The notes beneath the pieces were generated by a model. That model worked only from the letters and a program-made list of their open reading frames with translations, searched no databases and was not told the origin of the DNA. Below, in pieces: positions 17,974 to 26,343 of a stretch of DNA of 44,088 bases. Positions within the stretch are counted from its first letter, which is position 1, and every line of letters starts with the position of its first letter. Origin of the DNA: Chitinophagales bacterium (GTDB lineage Bacteria > Bacteroidota > Bacteroidia > Chitinophagales > UBA2359); the NCBI GenBank assembly GCA_020629335.1, contig JAHDDN010000003.1, forward strand, positions 1 through 44,088. The letters run 5' to 3'. Position numbers and translations under genes: made by a program.

Positions 17974-20292
17974 TTAATGAGTTAGCCCTGCTTTTTCAGG
18001 TGATTTAGTGCTATCGACGTATAAAATATCGTTAATAAGCAAGCGGATATCCTTTAAAAATGGATTCCCTGTATTATCTAATAAAATAATGGTGTTTTTC
18101 AAGCTGGCATCTCTTAATATAAGGCTTTCATGTTGCCCTGTTGTACCTACTTGATACTGTATACGCCTACCGTCTTCTCTTTTAAGGAGCCATCCAAAGC
18201 CGTAATTTGCTTGTTCGCCAGATACTAATTTAGCAGGCCTAAAGGCTTCTATAAAAGCGCCTTCCTCTAATAGTTGATGATCATAGAATGATTGATCCCA
18301 TTTGAATAAATCGCTAGCGGAAGAATAAATATTACCATCTCCATAAATTTGAGTAGCTTGGTGTTGGCGAATCGTATACCCCCTTCTTTTCTTTTTCGCC
18401 TGATAATGAAGTGCAGGCTGAGTATGATGAACACCTTGAGTCGTCCCTAAGAAAGTACTATTCATATTCAGGGGCTGCAATATTTGAGTATTTAAGTACT
18501 CTTCAAAAGAAGACTTACTTATCTGCTCTACAATTAAGGCCAATAAGACATAATTAGTAGGAGAATACTCATATTTTCTACCAGGGTTAAATTTTAAGTC
18601 AGGCTGAAAATCTTTCAAATGAGTCAAAATACCCTTATTTGTTTTGCTTGGCCAATCCCAACTATTCCAATCATGGTAGTTAGATAAACCAGAGGTATGA
18701 GTCAACAGGTGTTTAATCGTGATATTTCGATAACGAAATCCTGATAGTATTCGCTTGACAGGCATATCATAAGCTAATGCTCCCTTATCTATTAGCTGCA
18801 TAATTGCCATAGCCGTAAATTGCTGACCTACTTCTCCAATATTAAAAACACTTTCTTTTTGAATGGGAGTCTTGCGATTAAAGTCAGCCATTCCGTAATG
18901 CTTCTCTAAAAGAATTTCTCTATCTTCAGCCACGATGATACTACCATTAAACTTCTGACCTCGATTTAGCTGATCCATGATTTTTTCCAAAAGAAAAACC
19001 TTTTCTATTTGAATGATTTCTGATTGAGCGGCTAACTGTGGCTTCGTTTTACCATTAGCCCCAAACTGAATATTCAATGGTCGCTTTTTTTCTAAATCAG
19101 CGATAATGCTGTCGTTTTGTGAAGAGGAGGCAAATAAATTATAATCCTCCCAAAACTCAGGATCATAGGTTTTATAACGAGGCAAATAAAAAATACTACC
19201 CTCTAACAACTTATCATCCTTTTTAGGCGCCTCAACGATTTGATCCTTTATACCATTGACGATTAATTCCGCAGAAAAAGTCAAATCATAATCCCCTTCT
19301 TTACGAATTTTATACTCTACATCCGAATTGGAGTTGATATAACTTAAGTAATACCTATCACCATACTTTTTATATTTGATGACACTACGTTGTTCCTCAG
19401 ACTTTGTTTTTTTCTTATTGCCTAAAGCCAATCTAAAACGATTATTAGGTGATTCCGTAAGTGTTTCCAGCTGAATAATCGCATGATCATCCATACGAAT
19501 GTAAGCCTTTCCACTTACATTTCCTTTGCGTCCATTCTCCATATTAAAACGCACACAATAGACAGGCACATCTTCATAATAACTGATCGTATCTAATACC
19601 GCATCAGTGATTTTTCCACGTTTAAAATAGCGATCCCAAAATTCAAATTGACGCAATAAATTTCCCTTCAGTGCATCTTGTAAGGCGATATACAGTACAT
19701 AATTGCCTTTATTGTAAATATCGCTCACCCTAATTTGGTTAATTCGAATGATTTCTTGATCCTTAAGCGGCTTTTTTTGATAAGCCATCTCATCAAAAAT
19801 ATCAACAGAAGCTTCTGCTAAACCCACATAAGTACCATTCTCTCGAAAATACTCCCTATAAAAACCCTCCATCGCATAAGGCTGCTGCGGATAATTAACT
19901 ACAATTCGGTCAATAGCGGTTTCTAAAATATCACGCGCTTTCAATTCCTCTGGCTTAATAACTAATTCATCCAACATATAAGAACGAGGCTTCAAACTAA
20001 TATTCAAAGGTTCATCCGTGTCCACATCTTGCATGGCAACACGATAATTATGGTATCCAATAGCAGACACAATTAGCGTGTCAAAAAGATAAGCTTTAGA
20101 AAAATGAAATTCATATTCCCCACTCATATTAGCTACTGTACCTACACCTTGTCCCTCAATAGCAACATTTGCAAAGCCAATAGCATTTCCATTACCATGT
20201 TCTCGCACCTTCCCACTCAATGTCAAGTCTATTTGAGCATTTAAGGCCAGCGAAGCACCAAGAAAGACGAATAATAATAGGATAATTCTCAT
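17974..20292 (-). CDS. Regulatory-domain protein with degenerate beta-lactamase-like domain
   Basis: A 772-aa exported protein. Signal peptide (about 1-19), carboxypeptidase-like regulatory domain (about 25-110, SGKVREHGNGNAIGFANVAI), a middle region typical of Bacteroidota surface proteins (about 115-440), and a C-terminal class C beta-lactamase/serine-hydrolase fold (about 450-750). All three catalytic motifs of that fold are altered: SxxK is replaced in FNIGEVGQQFTA near 482 (E for Ser, Q for Lys), YxN reads YSPTNY near 575 (P for Asn), and the HxG/KTG box reads GTTGQHE near 718. The fold is otherwise well preserved, so it is probably a binding or structural pseudoenzyme. No frameshift is seen. 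It is upstream of nothing obvious; repeat A5 lies behind its start. Confidence 0.88.
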   Translation of the reverse strand: MRIILLLFVFLGASLALNAQIDLTLSGKVREHGNGNAIGFANVAIEGQGVGTVANMSGEYEFHFSKAYLFDTLIVSAIGYHNYRVAMQDVDTDEPLNISLKPRSYMLDELVIKPEELKARDILETAIDRIVVNYPQQPYAMEGFYREYFRENGTYVGLAEASVDIFDEMAYQKKPLKDQEIIRINQIRVSDIYNKGNYVLYIALQDALKGNLLRQFEFWDRYFKRGKITDAVLDTISYYEDVPVYCVRFNMENGRKGNVSGKAYIRMDDHAIIQLETLTESPNNRFRLALGNKKKTKSEEQRSVIKYKKYGDRYYLSYINSNSDVEYKIRKEGDYDLTFSAELIVNGIKDQIVEAPKKDDKLLEGSIFYLPRYKTYDPEFWEDYNLFASSSQNDSIIADLEKKRPLNIQFGANGKTKPQLAAQSEIIQIEKVFLLEKIMDQLNRGQKFNGSIIVAEDREILLEKHYGMADFNRKTPIQKESVFNIGEVGQQFTAMAIMQLIDKGALAYDMPVKRILSGFRYRNITIKHLLTHTSGLSNYHDWNSWDWPSKTNKGILTHLKDFQPDLKFNPGRKYEYSPTNYVLLALIVEQISKSSFEEYLNTQILQPLNMNSTFLGTTQGVHHTQPALHYQAKKKRRGYTIRQHQATQIYGDGNIYSSASDLFKWDQSFYDHQLLEEGAFIEAFRPAKLVSGEQANYGFGWLLKREDGRRIQYQVGTTGQHESLILRDASLKNTIILLDNTGNPFLKDIRLLINDILYVDSTKSPEKAGLTH

Positions 20293-20489
20293 TTGAATCT
20301 GTTCTATTCACCAATTTATGCAATCAATAAGTACCATTTTAGTAACAATAATTATACCCTTTTTCATTGATTACGGAGAAGCAAGTAAATATATCTCTTA
20401 AGCTGTTATTCAGAGACTTATCGATAAAGGCCAAATTGTTAATTTTACTACTAAGTTACAATATTTTTTCTTTAATATTTTGACTTTTT

Positions 20490-20710
20490 GGGGCTTCCCT
20501 GCGCTCATAAAGGCAATAGCGCAGCAAAATCCATTTATAGTTCATTGTTCATCATTTATCGTTCGCCGAAGGCGCAGGTCGGGCTGTCCGTTCTTATGTG
20601 GCTATGTGCCAGCTACTGCGCTAAGTGCTGCTTGTCTCTAAGGAGCCTGCGCATCACTAAGCTCCGTAAGCTGTCTCATTGACGCCACATACCACTTCCA
20701 TCCCTAAGCC
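20490..20710 (+). repeat. Family A structured intergenic repeat, copy A5
   Basis: In the divergent gap between the genes at 20292 and 21120. Outer stem TATGTGGC (20595-20602) with GCCACATA (20684-20691). Apical hairpin CTC-taag-GAG. The 5' segment forms a perfect CTGCGCT/AGCGCAG hairpin just after the GGGGCTTCCC box, and the CGCC-gaa-GGCG hairpin is present. Open frames here are incidental. Confidence 0.85.
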
Positions 20711-21119
20711 TTTTAATTAGGTAGTGGGTCATGAGTATTGGGTAATGTGTATTTTTTGTGAAATCATCCGATGATATAGATTTTCTAGTATGAGATAGGC
20801 ATTGAAAAAGAAAAATGACAATTTTTAAAGCATCTTTTTAGCGGTTTGCAATGTAAATTTTCTCCTTTTTTTATTTGAAAACACATTTGATGTAAAGTGT
20901 TGATATTTAGGGTGTTAGTGATTTTTTGGGAATGAAATAACCTCTCTAAAAGTCATCAAAAGCCTGTTTTGCAATGTAAAAAAGGCCAAATGCTTTCCTT
21001 GTGAGATCTTTTTTAGTGGCTTATTATTGTGCTGTTGTTTTTAATGCATTGAATAATAACCCAATTGTTTATTTCAATCTCTTCGGAGATTATTTGTTTA
21101 ACCTTTTAAATATATTTTA
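20711..21119. other. AT-rich leader region of the PKD lipoprotein operon
   Basis: About 410 bp without a gene. TTTGCAATGTAAA occurs twice on the same strand (20845-20857 and 20968-20980) with a related TTTGATGTAAA between them. These could be binding sites for a regulator of the operon at 21120, but no protein is implied by the sequence. No exact TAnnTTTG was found near the start codon. Confidence 0.35.
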
Positions 21120-22490
21120 ATGAGAACAATTAATTTTAGTGCCTGCTTATTAGGCGCATTATGTTTACTGCTTTTCTCTTGTCAAAAAGACAAAGAGATG
21201 AGCGAACCAAATGAGGCAGAGTTCAATATTCCCAATATATCTGTCCCCACACAAATTATCGATGGAAGGCTTACTTTTAACAGTCATGAAGATATGTTAG
21301 AATACAAGAATCAATTACAAGAAATTGCTTATAGCTCAGAAGATGCAGATGCAGTCTTTGCGCACTATGAACAAGGCTATCGTTCCTTAAGGTCAGTGGA
21401 AGAAGCGAAACCTATGCCTACTAATACAGGTAGACTAAAAACCTTAGAAATAGAAGATGGAAATTTCATTAAAGATGATGTTAAGTTATCTATGTTGAAT
21501 GAGCATAATGAGTTAGGGATAGATGATAGAGTAGCGGTTTATATGGGGCCTAATCAAGTTTTTATGGTCAGTTGTCCAGAAGATGTTGAGCGTTTACAAA
21601 CTGTTGAAAAAGGACAAGATTTGACTGCTGCTATGGATTACTTTACACCCAATATGGAATTGGTTACTAAGGAAAGTGGCGATATTACTAATACAATAGT
21701 TTCTTATAGTGATGGTGAAAAGATAGAACTTGAAAGAGATGAGTGTGGAAGAGGCGTATGGATAGTTAATGACGTTTATGACTATGCTTTCCCAACAGGT
21801 TTTGATAATGTTAACTGTGAGGTATTCGATAAAGTTATCATGGGAGGTTTAGATGAAACTAGAACTACCTATGATGCCGAAGGAAATATTCATATTGACA
21901 CCAATGATTATATTGGCGATTTTACAGTAGATTATGGAGATGGGACAACAGATTCTTTTAATGGAGTTTCGGAGTTTGAGGTTACTAAAACATATTCGTC
22001 AGCTGGTACTTATACTATTACGGTATCAGTTTCATTCTACAATAATGAGACTTATCAAATGGATTATTTATTCACTTCTCATGTAATAGTTGTGGGAGAA
22101 GCTTGTACTGATGAGGATGTAGGTAAAGAACAATGGTTCTTTGATTATGACAATAATAGAGCTATGGAAGCCAATATTTGGTTTGATTGTAAATGGTGGG
22201 GAAGTCAGGCAGGAGCTAAAACTACAGGATACAAAAATATTGGAAATGTAGATAAGGAAAAGGGAAATATATTTGTGCGAATTAATGCAGACTTTTTGAA
22301 TGATAATTGTAGTTCTGTGAATTATAAGTGGGATTCTAAAGATTGCAATAGTTGCAAGAGTAAACAAGTAACAGAATCTGACTGGTTTACAAGACGAGAT
22401 ATAGCCAATGGTTCTATTAATTCAGAACATGAGTATAAGGATAATGGTGCTCACTTTATAGAAGAGTTAGTGCTAAATCCTTGTCAGTAA
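21120..22490 (+). CDS. Lipoprotein with PKD-like domain
   Basis: A 456-aa lipoprotein: lipobox LFSC with Cys21, then a charged linker (QKDKEMSEPNEAE). The N-terminal half (about 35-230) is unrecognised. A PKD-like beta domain follows (about 265-330), with the diagnostic DYGDGTTDSF and KTYSSAGTYTITVSVSF. The C-terminal part (about 335-456) is Cys-containing (CSSVNYKWDSKDCNSCKS), suggesting disulfides. PKD domains usually mediate protein or polysaccharide contacts at the surface. The outer-membrane barrel gene at 22560 follows after 69 bp and a stable hairpin, so the two probably form a surface pair. Confidence 0.82.
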   Translation: MRTINFSACLLGALCLLLFSCQKDKEMSEPNEAEFNIPNISVPTQIIDGRLTFNSHEDMLEYKNQLQEIAYSSEDADAVFAHYEQGYRSLRSVEEAKPMPTNTGRLKTLEIEDGNFIKDDVKLSMLNEHNELGIDDRVAVYMGPNQVFMVSCPEDVERLQTVEKGQDLTAAMDYFTPNMELVTKESGDITNTIVSYSDGEKIELERDECGRGVWIVNDVYDYAFPTGFDNVNCEVFDKVIMGGLDETRTTYDAEGNIHIDTNDYIGDFTVDYGDGTTDSFNGVSEFEVTKTYSSAGTYTITVSVSFYNNETYQMDYLFTSHVIVVGEACTDEDVGKEQWFFDYDNNRAMEANIWFDCKWWGSQAGAKTTGYKNIGNVDKEKGNIFVRINADFLNDNCSSVNYKWDSKDCNSCKSKQVTESDWFTRRDIANGSINSEHEYKDNGAHFIEELVLNPCQ

Positions 22491-22508
22491 ATAATAATTC
22501 ATAAATTT

Positions 22509-22542
22509 GTATTGAGTGCAGATTACCTTCTGTACTCAATAC
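22509..22542 (+). promoter_or_regulatory. Intergenic mRNA hairpin between lipoprotein and barrel genes
   Basis: A 14-bp stem, GTATTGAGTGCAGA with TCTGTACTCAATAC (one G-T), closing a 6-base loop. No T-tract follows, so it is unlikely to terminate fully. It ends 17 bp before the next start codon and could protect the upstream message or tune the second gene. Confidence 0.6.
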
Positions 22543-22559
22543 TTAAAAAATAAAAGAAA

Positions 22560-23393
22560 ATGAAAAAGCTAAGTATTGTTTTTTTACTATCATCTATATA
22601 TTTGATGCTTGGAGCGCAAGATAAGTGGTCTTTACAGTTTTCAGCAGATTATGTGGTTCAACCATTTAATCAGTTTAATTTAGTAGAGGAAGGTGGGGGA
22701 TATTTTGATGTCAAAAGAAGTTACACACCAGCTTTTCAAATAGGAGGAGGTGTTAAAAGGAATTTTGGGCGATACAGTATAGGTTTGATATACCAATACA
22801 TGAATGCTAAGGTTGATTATAAATTGAATATTGTAGAACCAGTAAATCTACTTGGAGAACCCGAAACTATATTTGAACCGTCATTAGAGATAGATTATAA
22901 CCAATCTTCTTTATTAGGATTAAGTTATCAATATCATTGGGACAAATTAAGTTTAGGGACAAGATTGAATATTATGAGTTTTGATTATAGCCCTAATAAT
23001 ATACCTTCTTATGATGATAATTATGATGGGTTTGCTGTTAGTGGTGGGTCTAATAGTATTGGTGAAGATCCTATAGAGTATAGCTATAGTGTTGCTTTAA
23101 GTGAATCTTTTGATCTAGGAGAATTTAAATCGCTCATGTTAGTTCCTGAATTATTTGCTTCTTATGAAATAATCAATAACTTAAATGTGAATGTTGGTTT
23201 ATACTTTAAATTTTGGTCAAATAAAACAGCCTATAGAGCGCTTGTGGAAGGGTTTGTTGATCATGAAGCAGAAAATATTCTAACTGGGCAGCAGACGTTT
23301 AATGATATTCAATTGAAAAATCGATTGGTGGCTCCTAGGATTGGTTTGAGTTATGATTTGGGATTTTCTAAGTTGAAGTTTTGGAAGAAGTGA
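22560..23393 (+). CDS. Outer-membrane beta-barrel protein
   Basis: A 277-aa protein with a signal peptide (about 1-19, ending LGAQ) and alternating-residue strands typical of a small outer-membrane barrel: WSLQFSADYVV, FQIGGGVKRNF, YSIGLIYQYMNAKVDY, SSLLGLSYQYHW, LSLGTRLNIMSF and so on, ending in FSKLKFWKK. The last residue is not the usual aromatic, so the barrel assignment rests on strand pattern. Long acidic loops (EEGGGYFD, PSYDDNYDG) would face outward. Likely partner of the PKD lipoprotein encoded just upstream. Confidence 0.8.
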   Translation: MKKLSIVFLLSSIYLMLGAQDKWSLQFSADYVVQPFNQFNLVEEGGGYFDVKRSYTPAFQIGGGVKRNFGRYSIGLIYQYMNAKVDYKLNIVEPVNLLGEPETIFEPSLEIDYNQSSLLGLSYQYHWDKLSLGTRLNIMSFDYSPNNIPSYDDNYDGFAVSGGSNSIGEDPIEYSYSVALSESFDLGEFKSLMLVPELFASYEIINNLNVNVGLYFKFWSNKTAYRALVEGFVDHEAENILTGQQTFNDIQLKNRLVAPRIGLSYDLGFSKLKFWKK

Positions 23394-23431
23394 GTATTTG
23401 GTCGATAGTTGTCAGTCGATAGTTTTTTAGA

Positions 23432-23462
23432 TCGCTCACTTTGCTCGCTGAGAGACGACAGA
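23432..23462. repeat. Dispersed GCTCACTTTGCTCGCTGAG repeat
   Basis: This word also occurs, inverted, at 36847-36866 as CTCAGCGAGCAAAGCGAGC, in both places next to GTCTGTC/GACAGAC words. It belongs to a small dispersed repeat of unknown role. Confidence 0.4.
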
Positions 23463-23477
23463 CTTTTTTGCTTGAAT

Positions 23478-23554
23478 GAAATGACATATCTTGTAGATAT
23501 TTGTTAAGTTTTTATGAATGAAGCGAAAAATTGAGGTTTATGATATGTCATTTC
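23478..23554. repeat. 77-bp inverted-repeat unit 1 (GAAATGACATATC arms)
   Basis: GAAATGACATATC (23478-23490) and its exact reverse complement GATATGTCATTTC (23542-23554) enclose 51 bp. The unit is followed after 19 bp by a second unit of exactly the same size. Confidence 0.7.
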
Positions 23555-23573
23555 TCCTTGGGATTGGCGAAAA

Positions 23574-23650
23574 GAAATGACATATCCTACGAATAAAATT
23601 CTTCCAAAAATCAAGTTGATTCTATTTGGCTAATGGAGATATGTCATTTC
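23574..23650. repeat. 77-bp inverted-repeat unit 2 (GAAATGACATATC arms)
   Basis: Arms at 23574-23586 and 23638-23650, identical to those of unit 1, again enclosing 51 bp, but the interior has no obvious similarity to unit 1. It ends 16 bp before the stop codon of the ABC permease gene. Confidence 0.7.
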
Positions 23651-23665
23651 AATTAGGTTTGTCTT

Positions 23666-24448
23666 TTATAGATTCGATCTATTGAGGCTCCAGAAGCCTA
23701 TGCCTAAGAATAGGATGGCGTAAAGGGTACCTAGTACTAAGGCGGTTTCTTGAGAGACTAAGGTGAGTTTTATGCCAGCGCCCTTTATCATTTCTTGGTA
23801 GGGGATAGGGAGCATTTGACTGAAAACGGTCATGGGGAAGAATTTGCTAATTTCGTCTGGGACGCCTAAATAGCTTAGTCTTTCTAAGGTGCTGCAAAAC
23901 AGGAATACGATAAAACATACGGCTGTTCTTCTAATGAGATAGGCGAGCATGGCTGCTAAGGACATATAGGCGAATGCTTGTAAGCCGAATTTCCACACGC
24001 TATTGGTCATGCTGCTGAAAATGGCATCGCTGGTATAAGATTCAGTGAATATAGCTCCAAATACTACTGCTGTAATGGTGGCTAAGGCCATTCCAATCAT
24101 GGCTAATACTGCTATCACCCCTACTTTTGATATCCATAGCTGAAAGCGACTCATTCCATCCATGATATGCTGTCTGAGCATACGGTAGTTGAAGTCTTGG
24201 GTGATGAGGCTGATGACGATTAGTCCGAGTATGTAGTGTAAGTAACTCCCAAAGAAGGTGGTAGTGAGCCATATATTAGGGAATGCGAAGTGAGAGGTTA
24301 AGTTGAGTGGGAAGTTGGCAGCGCTGGAGGCTAATTTGGCAAAGCCGCTGACCATGAGTGGTAGGGCGATGAGGTACATGAGCATAAATACCCAAAATGA
24401 TTTGCTGGGTAGATTTTTTAGGAGTTCAATTTTTAGGAGCTTTAACAT
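23666..24448 (-). CDS. ABC-2 type transporter permease
   Basis: Membrane subunit of an ABC-2 exporter, 260 aa, with six hydrophobic segments and the family's cytoplasmic start (MLKLLKIELLKNLPSKSFWV) and FNYRMLRQHIMDGMSR coupling loop. The start is ATG 24448; the frame continues to a GTG at 24472, which is less likely because ATG is available and family members begin as here. The ATPase subunit is encoded just upstream (24568-25455). The 119-bp gap between them holds three CAAGCG-type hairpins. The substrate is unknown; such pairs export lipids, peptides or drugs. Confidence 0.88.
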   Translation of the reverse strand: MLKLLKIELLKNLPSKSFWVFMLMYLIALPLMVSGFAKLASSAANFPLNLTSHFAFPNIWLTTTFFGSYLHYILGLIVISLITQDFNYRMLRQHIMDGMSRFQLWISKVGVIAVLAMIGMALATITAVVFGAIFTESYTSDAIFSSMTNSVWKFGLQAFAYMSLAAMLAYLIRRTAVCFIVFLFCSTLERLSYLGVPDEISKFFPMTVFSQMLPIPYQEMIKGAGIKLTLVSQETALVLGTLYAILFLGIGFWSLNRSNL

Positions 24449-24471
24449 AGTGGTTTTGTTTTTAGCAATCA

Positions 24472-24562
24472 CAAGCGAGACGCTTGCGATAGAATATTTG
24501 GAATCTCACAAGCGAGACGCTTGCGATGGATTGATTTGAGTTTTACGCAAGGAATGCTTGCG
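24472..24562. repeat. Three small hairpins inside the ABC transporter operon
   Basis: CAAGCG-aga-CGCTTG at 24472-24486 and again at 24509-24523, then CGCAAG-gaatg-CTTGCG at 24546-24562. Each is followed by CGAT. They sit in the message between the ATPase and permease genes, so they could mark an RNA-processing point or simply be repeat insertions. Confidence 0.65.
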
Positions 24563-24567
24563 ATAGG

Positions 24568-25455
24568 TTATTTGGTGATTTCCAAGAATTGCGATTCGAG
24601 GGTTTGGCGTTTTTGGAAGATTTCGGAAACAATGACTCCATTTTGATAGAGGTATTTGTTGAGTTCTTCGCTTGCGACATTTTCTTTTAATCGGCAGGCG
24701 ATGTGTTGGTGGTCTTGTTTGCTTTCTTGTACAAGAGGAGAATTGTCAAGCATTGTTTGTAGTTGGAGCATATCTGTTGCTTTTAGCATGACTAGTATGC
24801 CTTTATTGGTGCCGATGATGTCTTCTACTGGGCCATTAGCGAGTAGTTCGCCTTTTTTGAGTATGGCTACGTGGGTACATACCTTTTCTACTTCATCTAA
24901 AATATGGCTGGCGAGTAAGATGGTTTTTCCGTCTTGAGCAATGCGGATAATGAGATTTCTCATTTCGGCTATTCCTTGTGGGTCGAGTCCGTTGGTAGGT
25001 TCGTCTAAGACTAATACTTCTGGGTCGCCTAATAGGGTAGAGGCGACGGCTAATCGTTGCTTCATTCCTAGGGAATAGGTTTTCATATTGCTTTTGCGTC
25101 TTTCGTAGAGATTGACGATTTTTAGTACTCGATCTATATCGGAGTAAGGGACATCTTTGATTTGGCAAGCAATTTTGAGATTTTGCACGGCGGATAGGTG
25201 TGGGTAGAAGTTTGGTGTTTCTAAAAGAGAGCCAATTCGCTTGCGGATTTCTGCTTTGGGTAAATCTCCAAACCAGCTATAGCTGCCAGAGGATGGATTA
25301 ATGACGCCTAAAGTCATGCCTAAGGTGGTGGTTTTGCCACTACCATTGGGTCCTAATATTCCGTAAACGGTTCCTTTGGGGATGTCTAAGTTGATGCTAT
25401 TGGCGGCGATTAGATTGCCATAGCTTTTGGTGAGTTGGTTGGTTGTTAGGATCAT
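24568..25455 (-). CDS. ABC transporter ATP-binding protein
   Basis: ATPase subunit of the ABC-2 exporter, 295 aa. Walker A GPNGSGKTT near 35-43, signature YSLGMKQRL near 127-135, Walker B VLVLDEPTNGLDP near 147-159 and switch His in LLASHILDEVE near 180-190. The C-terminal 70 residues form the usual drug-export extension. The CcmA/DrrA type with a downstream permease gene suggests an exporter. It starts at ATG 25455. The region upstream holds AACTG/AACGTT words and repeat A6. Confidence 0.93.
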   Translation of the reverse strand: MILTTNQLTKSYGNLIAANSINLDIPKGTVYGILGPNGSGKTTTLGMTLGVINPSSGSYSWFGDLPKAEIRKRIGSLLETPNFYPHLSAVQNLKIACQIKDVPYSDIDRVLKIVNLYERRKSNMKTYSLGMKQRLAVASTLLGDPEVLVLDEPTNGLDPQGIAEMRNLIIRIAQDGKTILLASHILDEVEKVCTHVAILKKGELLANGPVEDIIGTNKGILVMLKATDMLQLQTMLDNSPLVQESKQDHQHIACRLKENVASEELNKYLYQNGVIVSEIFQKRQTLESQFLEITK

Positions 25456-25597
25456 TTTTTTAACGTTTTAAGGTTGGGAACGTTGATAAGGTTGGAACTG
25501 AATAACTGGTAAATTGATTAACTAGCGCATAGCGATGAGCGCTTAGCGTGTAGTATTTTACTCATCGCTCATCACTATGCACTCATCGCTAGTTTTT
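25456..25597. repeat. AACGTT, AACTG and TAGCGATGAG word block
   Basis: Short repeated words precede the ABC ATPase gene: AACGTT (25463, 25487), AACTGAATAACTGG (about 25498-25511), and TAGCGATGAGCG with its reverse complement CTCATCGCT (25529-25590). The block ends at the CCCTAAGCC end of A6. Confidence 0.45.
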
Positions 25598-25837
25598 GGC
25601 TTAGGGATGGGAGTGGTATGTGGCGTCAATGGGACTGCTTACGGAGCTTAGGTGGACGCAGGCTTGCCCCGAAGGGGAAGACAAGTACGCCTTAGCGTAG
25701 TAGCTGGCACATAGCCACATAAGAGCGGACAGCCCGACGGCTGCGCTTCGCTTGCAATGATAAATGCATAATGATGAATGATAAATAGGTTGGCTTGTGC
25801 TGCGCACTTCGCTCCTGCGTGCGCAGCGGGAAGCCCC
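25598..25837 (-). repeat. Family A structured intergenic repeat, copy A6
   Basis: Inverted copy upstream of the ABC operon and downstream of the ybaB stop. Outer stem TATGTGGC (25617-25624) with GCCACATA (25714-25721). The apical hairpin is CCCC-gaa-GGGG (25667-25677), unlike any other copy but fully paired. The 5' segment has a 9-bp GCTGCGCAC/GTGCGCAGC stem, the best of that position. The insert length here shifts the frame relative to A3 and A5. Confidence 0.85.
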
Positions 25838-25894
25838 TTATTAATGCATAATTACGTTATGTCATTCACTTTTATAAGCACTTGGCCCCAAATA

Positions 25895-26227
25895 TTAGCC
25901 TAATAGGCCATCGAGGCCTGGGATGTTGCCCATGCCTGGCATGACTTGATCGTAGACTTGCTTGACGTCTTGTTCGGCTCTTTGGGAAGCTTTTTCCATG
26001 GCTCGGTTCATAGCGACCATTAGGAGGTCTTCGATTTGTTCGACATCATTGGGATCTACTATGGATGGATCAATGGAGATGTTTTTTACTTTGTGGTTAG
26101 CACTGACTAATACTTTTACGGCACCATCGCCTGCTTCTGCTTCAATTTCTACATTATCGAAATTGGCTTTGGTAGCTTCTAATTTTTGTTGCATATCTTG
26201 CAACTTTCCAAACATATCTGGAAACAT
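25895..26227 (-). CDS. ybaB: YbaB/EbfC family nucleoid-associated protein
   Basis: A 110-aa YbaB/EbfC protein, a small dimeric DNA-binding nucleoid protein. Family features: MQQKLEATKANFDNVEIEAEAGDG near 12-36, VKVLVSANHKVKNISIDPS and the C-terminal helix MNRAMEKASQRAEQDV. The tail MGNIPGLDGLLG is Gly-rich, as usual. It is not next to dnaX or recR here, its partners in many genomes. Divergent from the reductase gene at 26344, with 116 bp between start codons. Confidence 0.93.
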   Translation of the reverse strand: MFPDMFGKLQDMQQKLEATKANFDNVEIEAEAGDGAVKVLVSANHKVKNISIDPSIVDPNDVEQIEDLLMVAMNRAMEKASQRAEQDVKQVYDQVMPGMGNIPGLDGLLG

Positions 26228-26275
26228 AAGTGTTAAATTTTTGGATTTGTGTAAATATGTACTTTAATATAAACG

Positions 26276-26283
26276 CAAAATTA
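26276..26283 (-). promoter_or_regulatory. Candidate -7 element of ybaB
   Basis: On the minus strand TAATTTTG matches TAnnTTTG exactly, 49 bp upstream of the ybaB start. A TTTTG lies further upstream at 24-bp spacing, longer than usual. Confidence 0.35.
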
Positions 26284-26316
26284 CTCTAAAGATTCAATTT
26301 CGATGCTCAAAATCAT

Positions 26317-26324
26317 TATTTTTG
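26317..26324 (+). promoter_or_regulatory. Candidate -7 element of the reductase gene
   Basis: TATTTTTG matches TAnnTTTG exactly and is 20 bp from the start codon at 26344, giving a short leader. No clear TTG at the expected upstream spacing. Confidence 0.4.
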
Positions 26325-26343
26325 CGCTCACAATAAAAAAACT

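Noticed and set aside
23478..23650. Paired 13-bp repeats as a CRISPR array
   Set aside because: Repeats alternate in orientation and are too short; spacing alternates between 51 and 19 bp.
24472..24562. Repeats between the ABC genes as a CRISPR array
   Set aside because: Only three short self-complementary hairpins, unequal spacing, no spacers of constant length and no cas genes.
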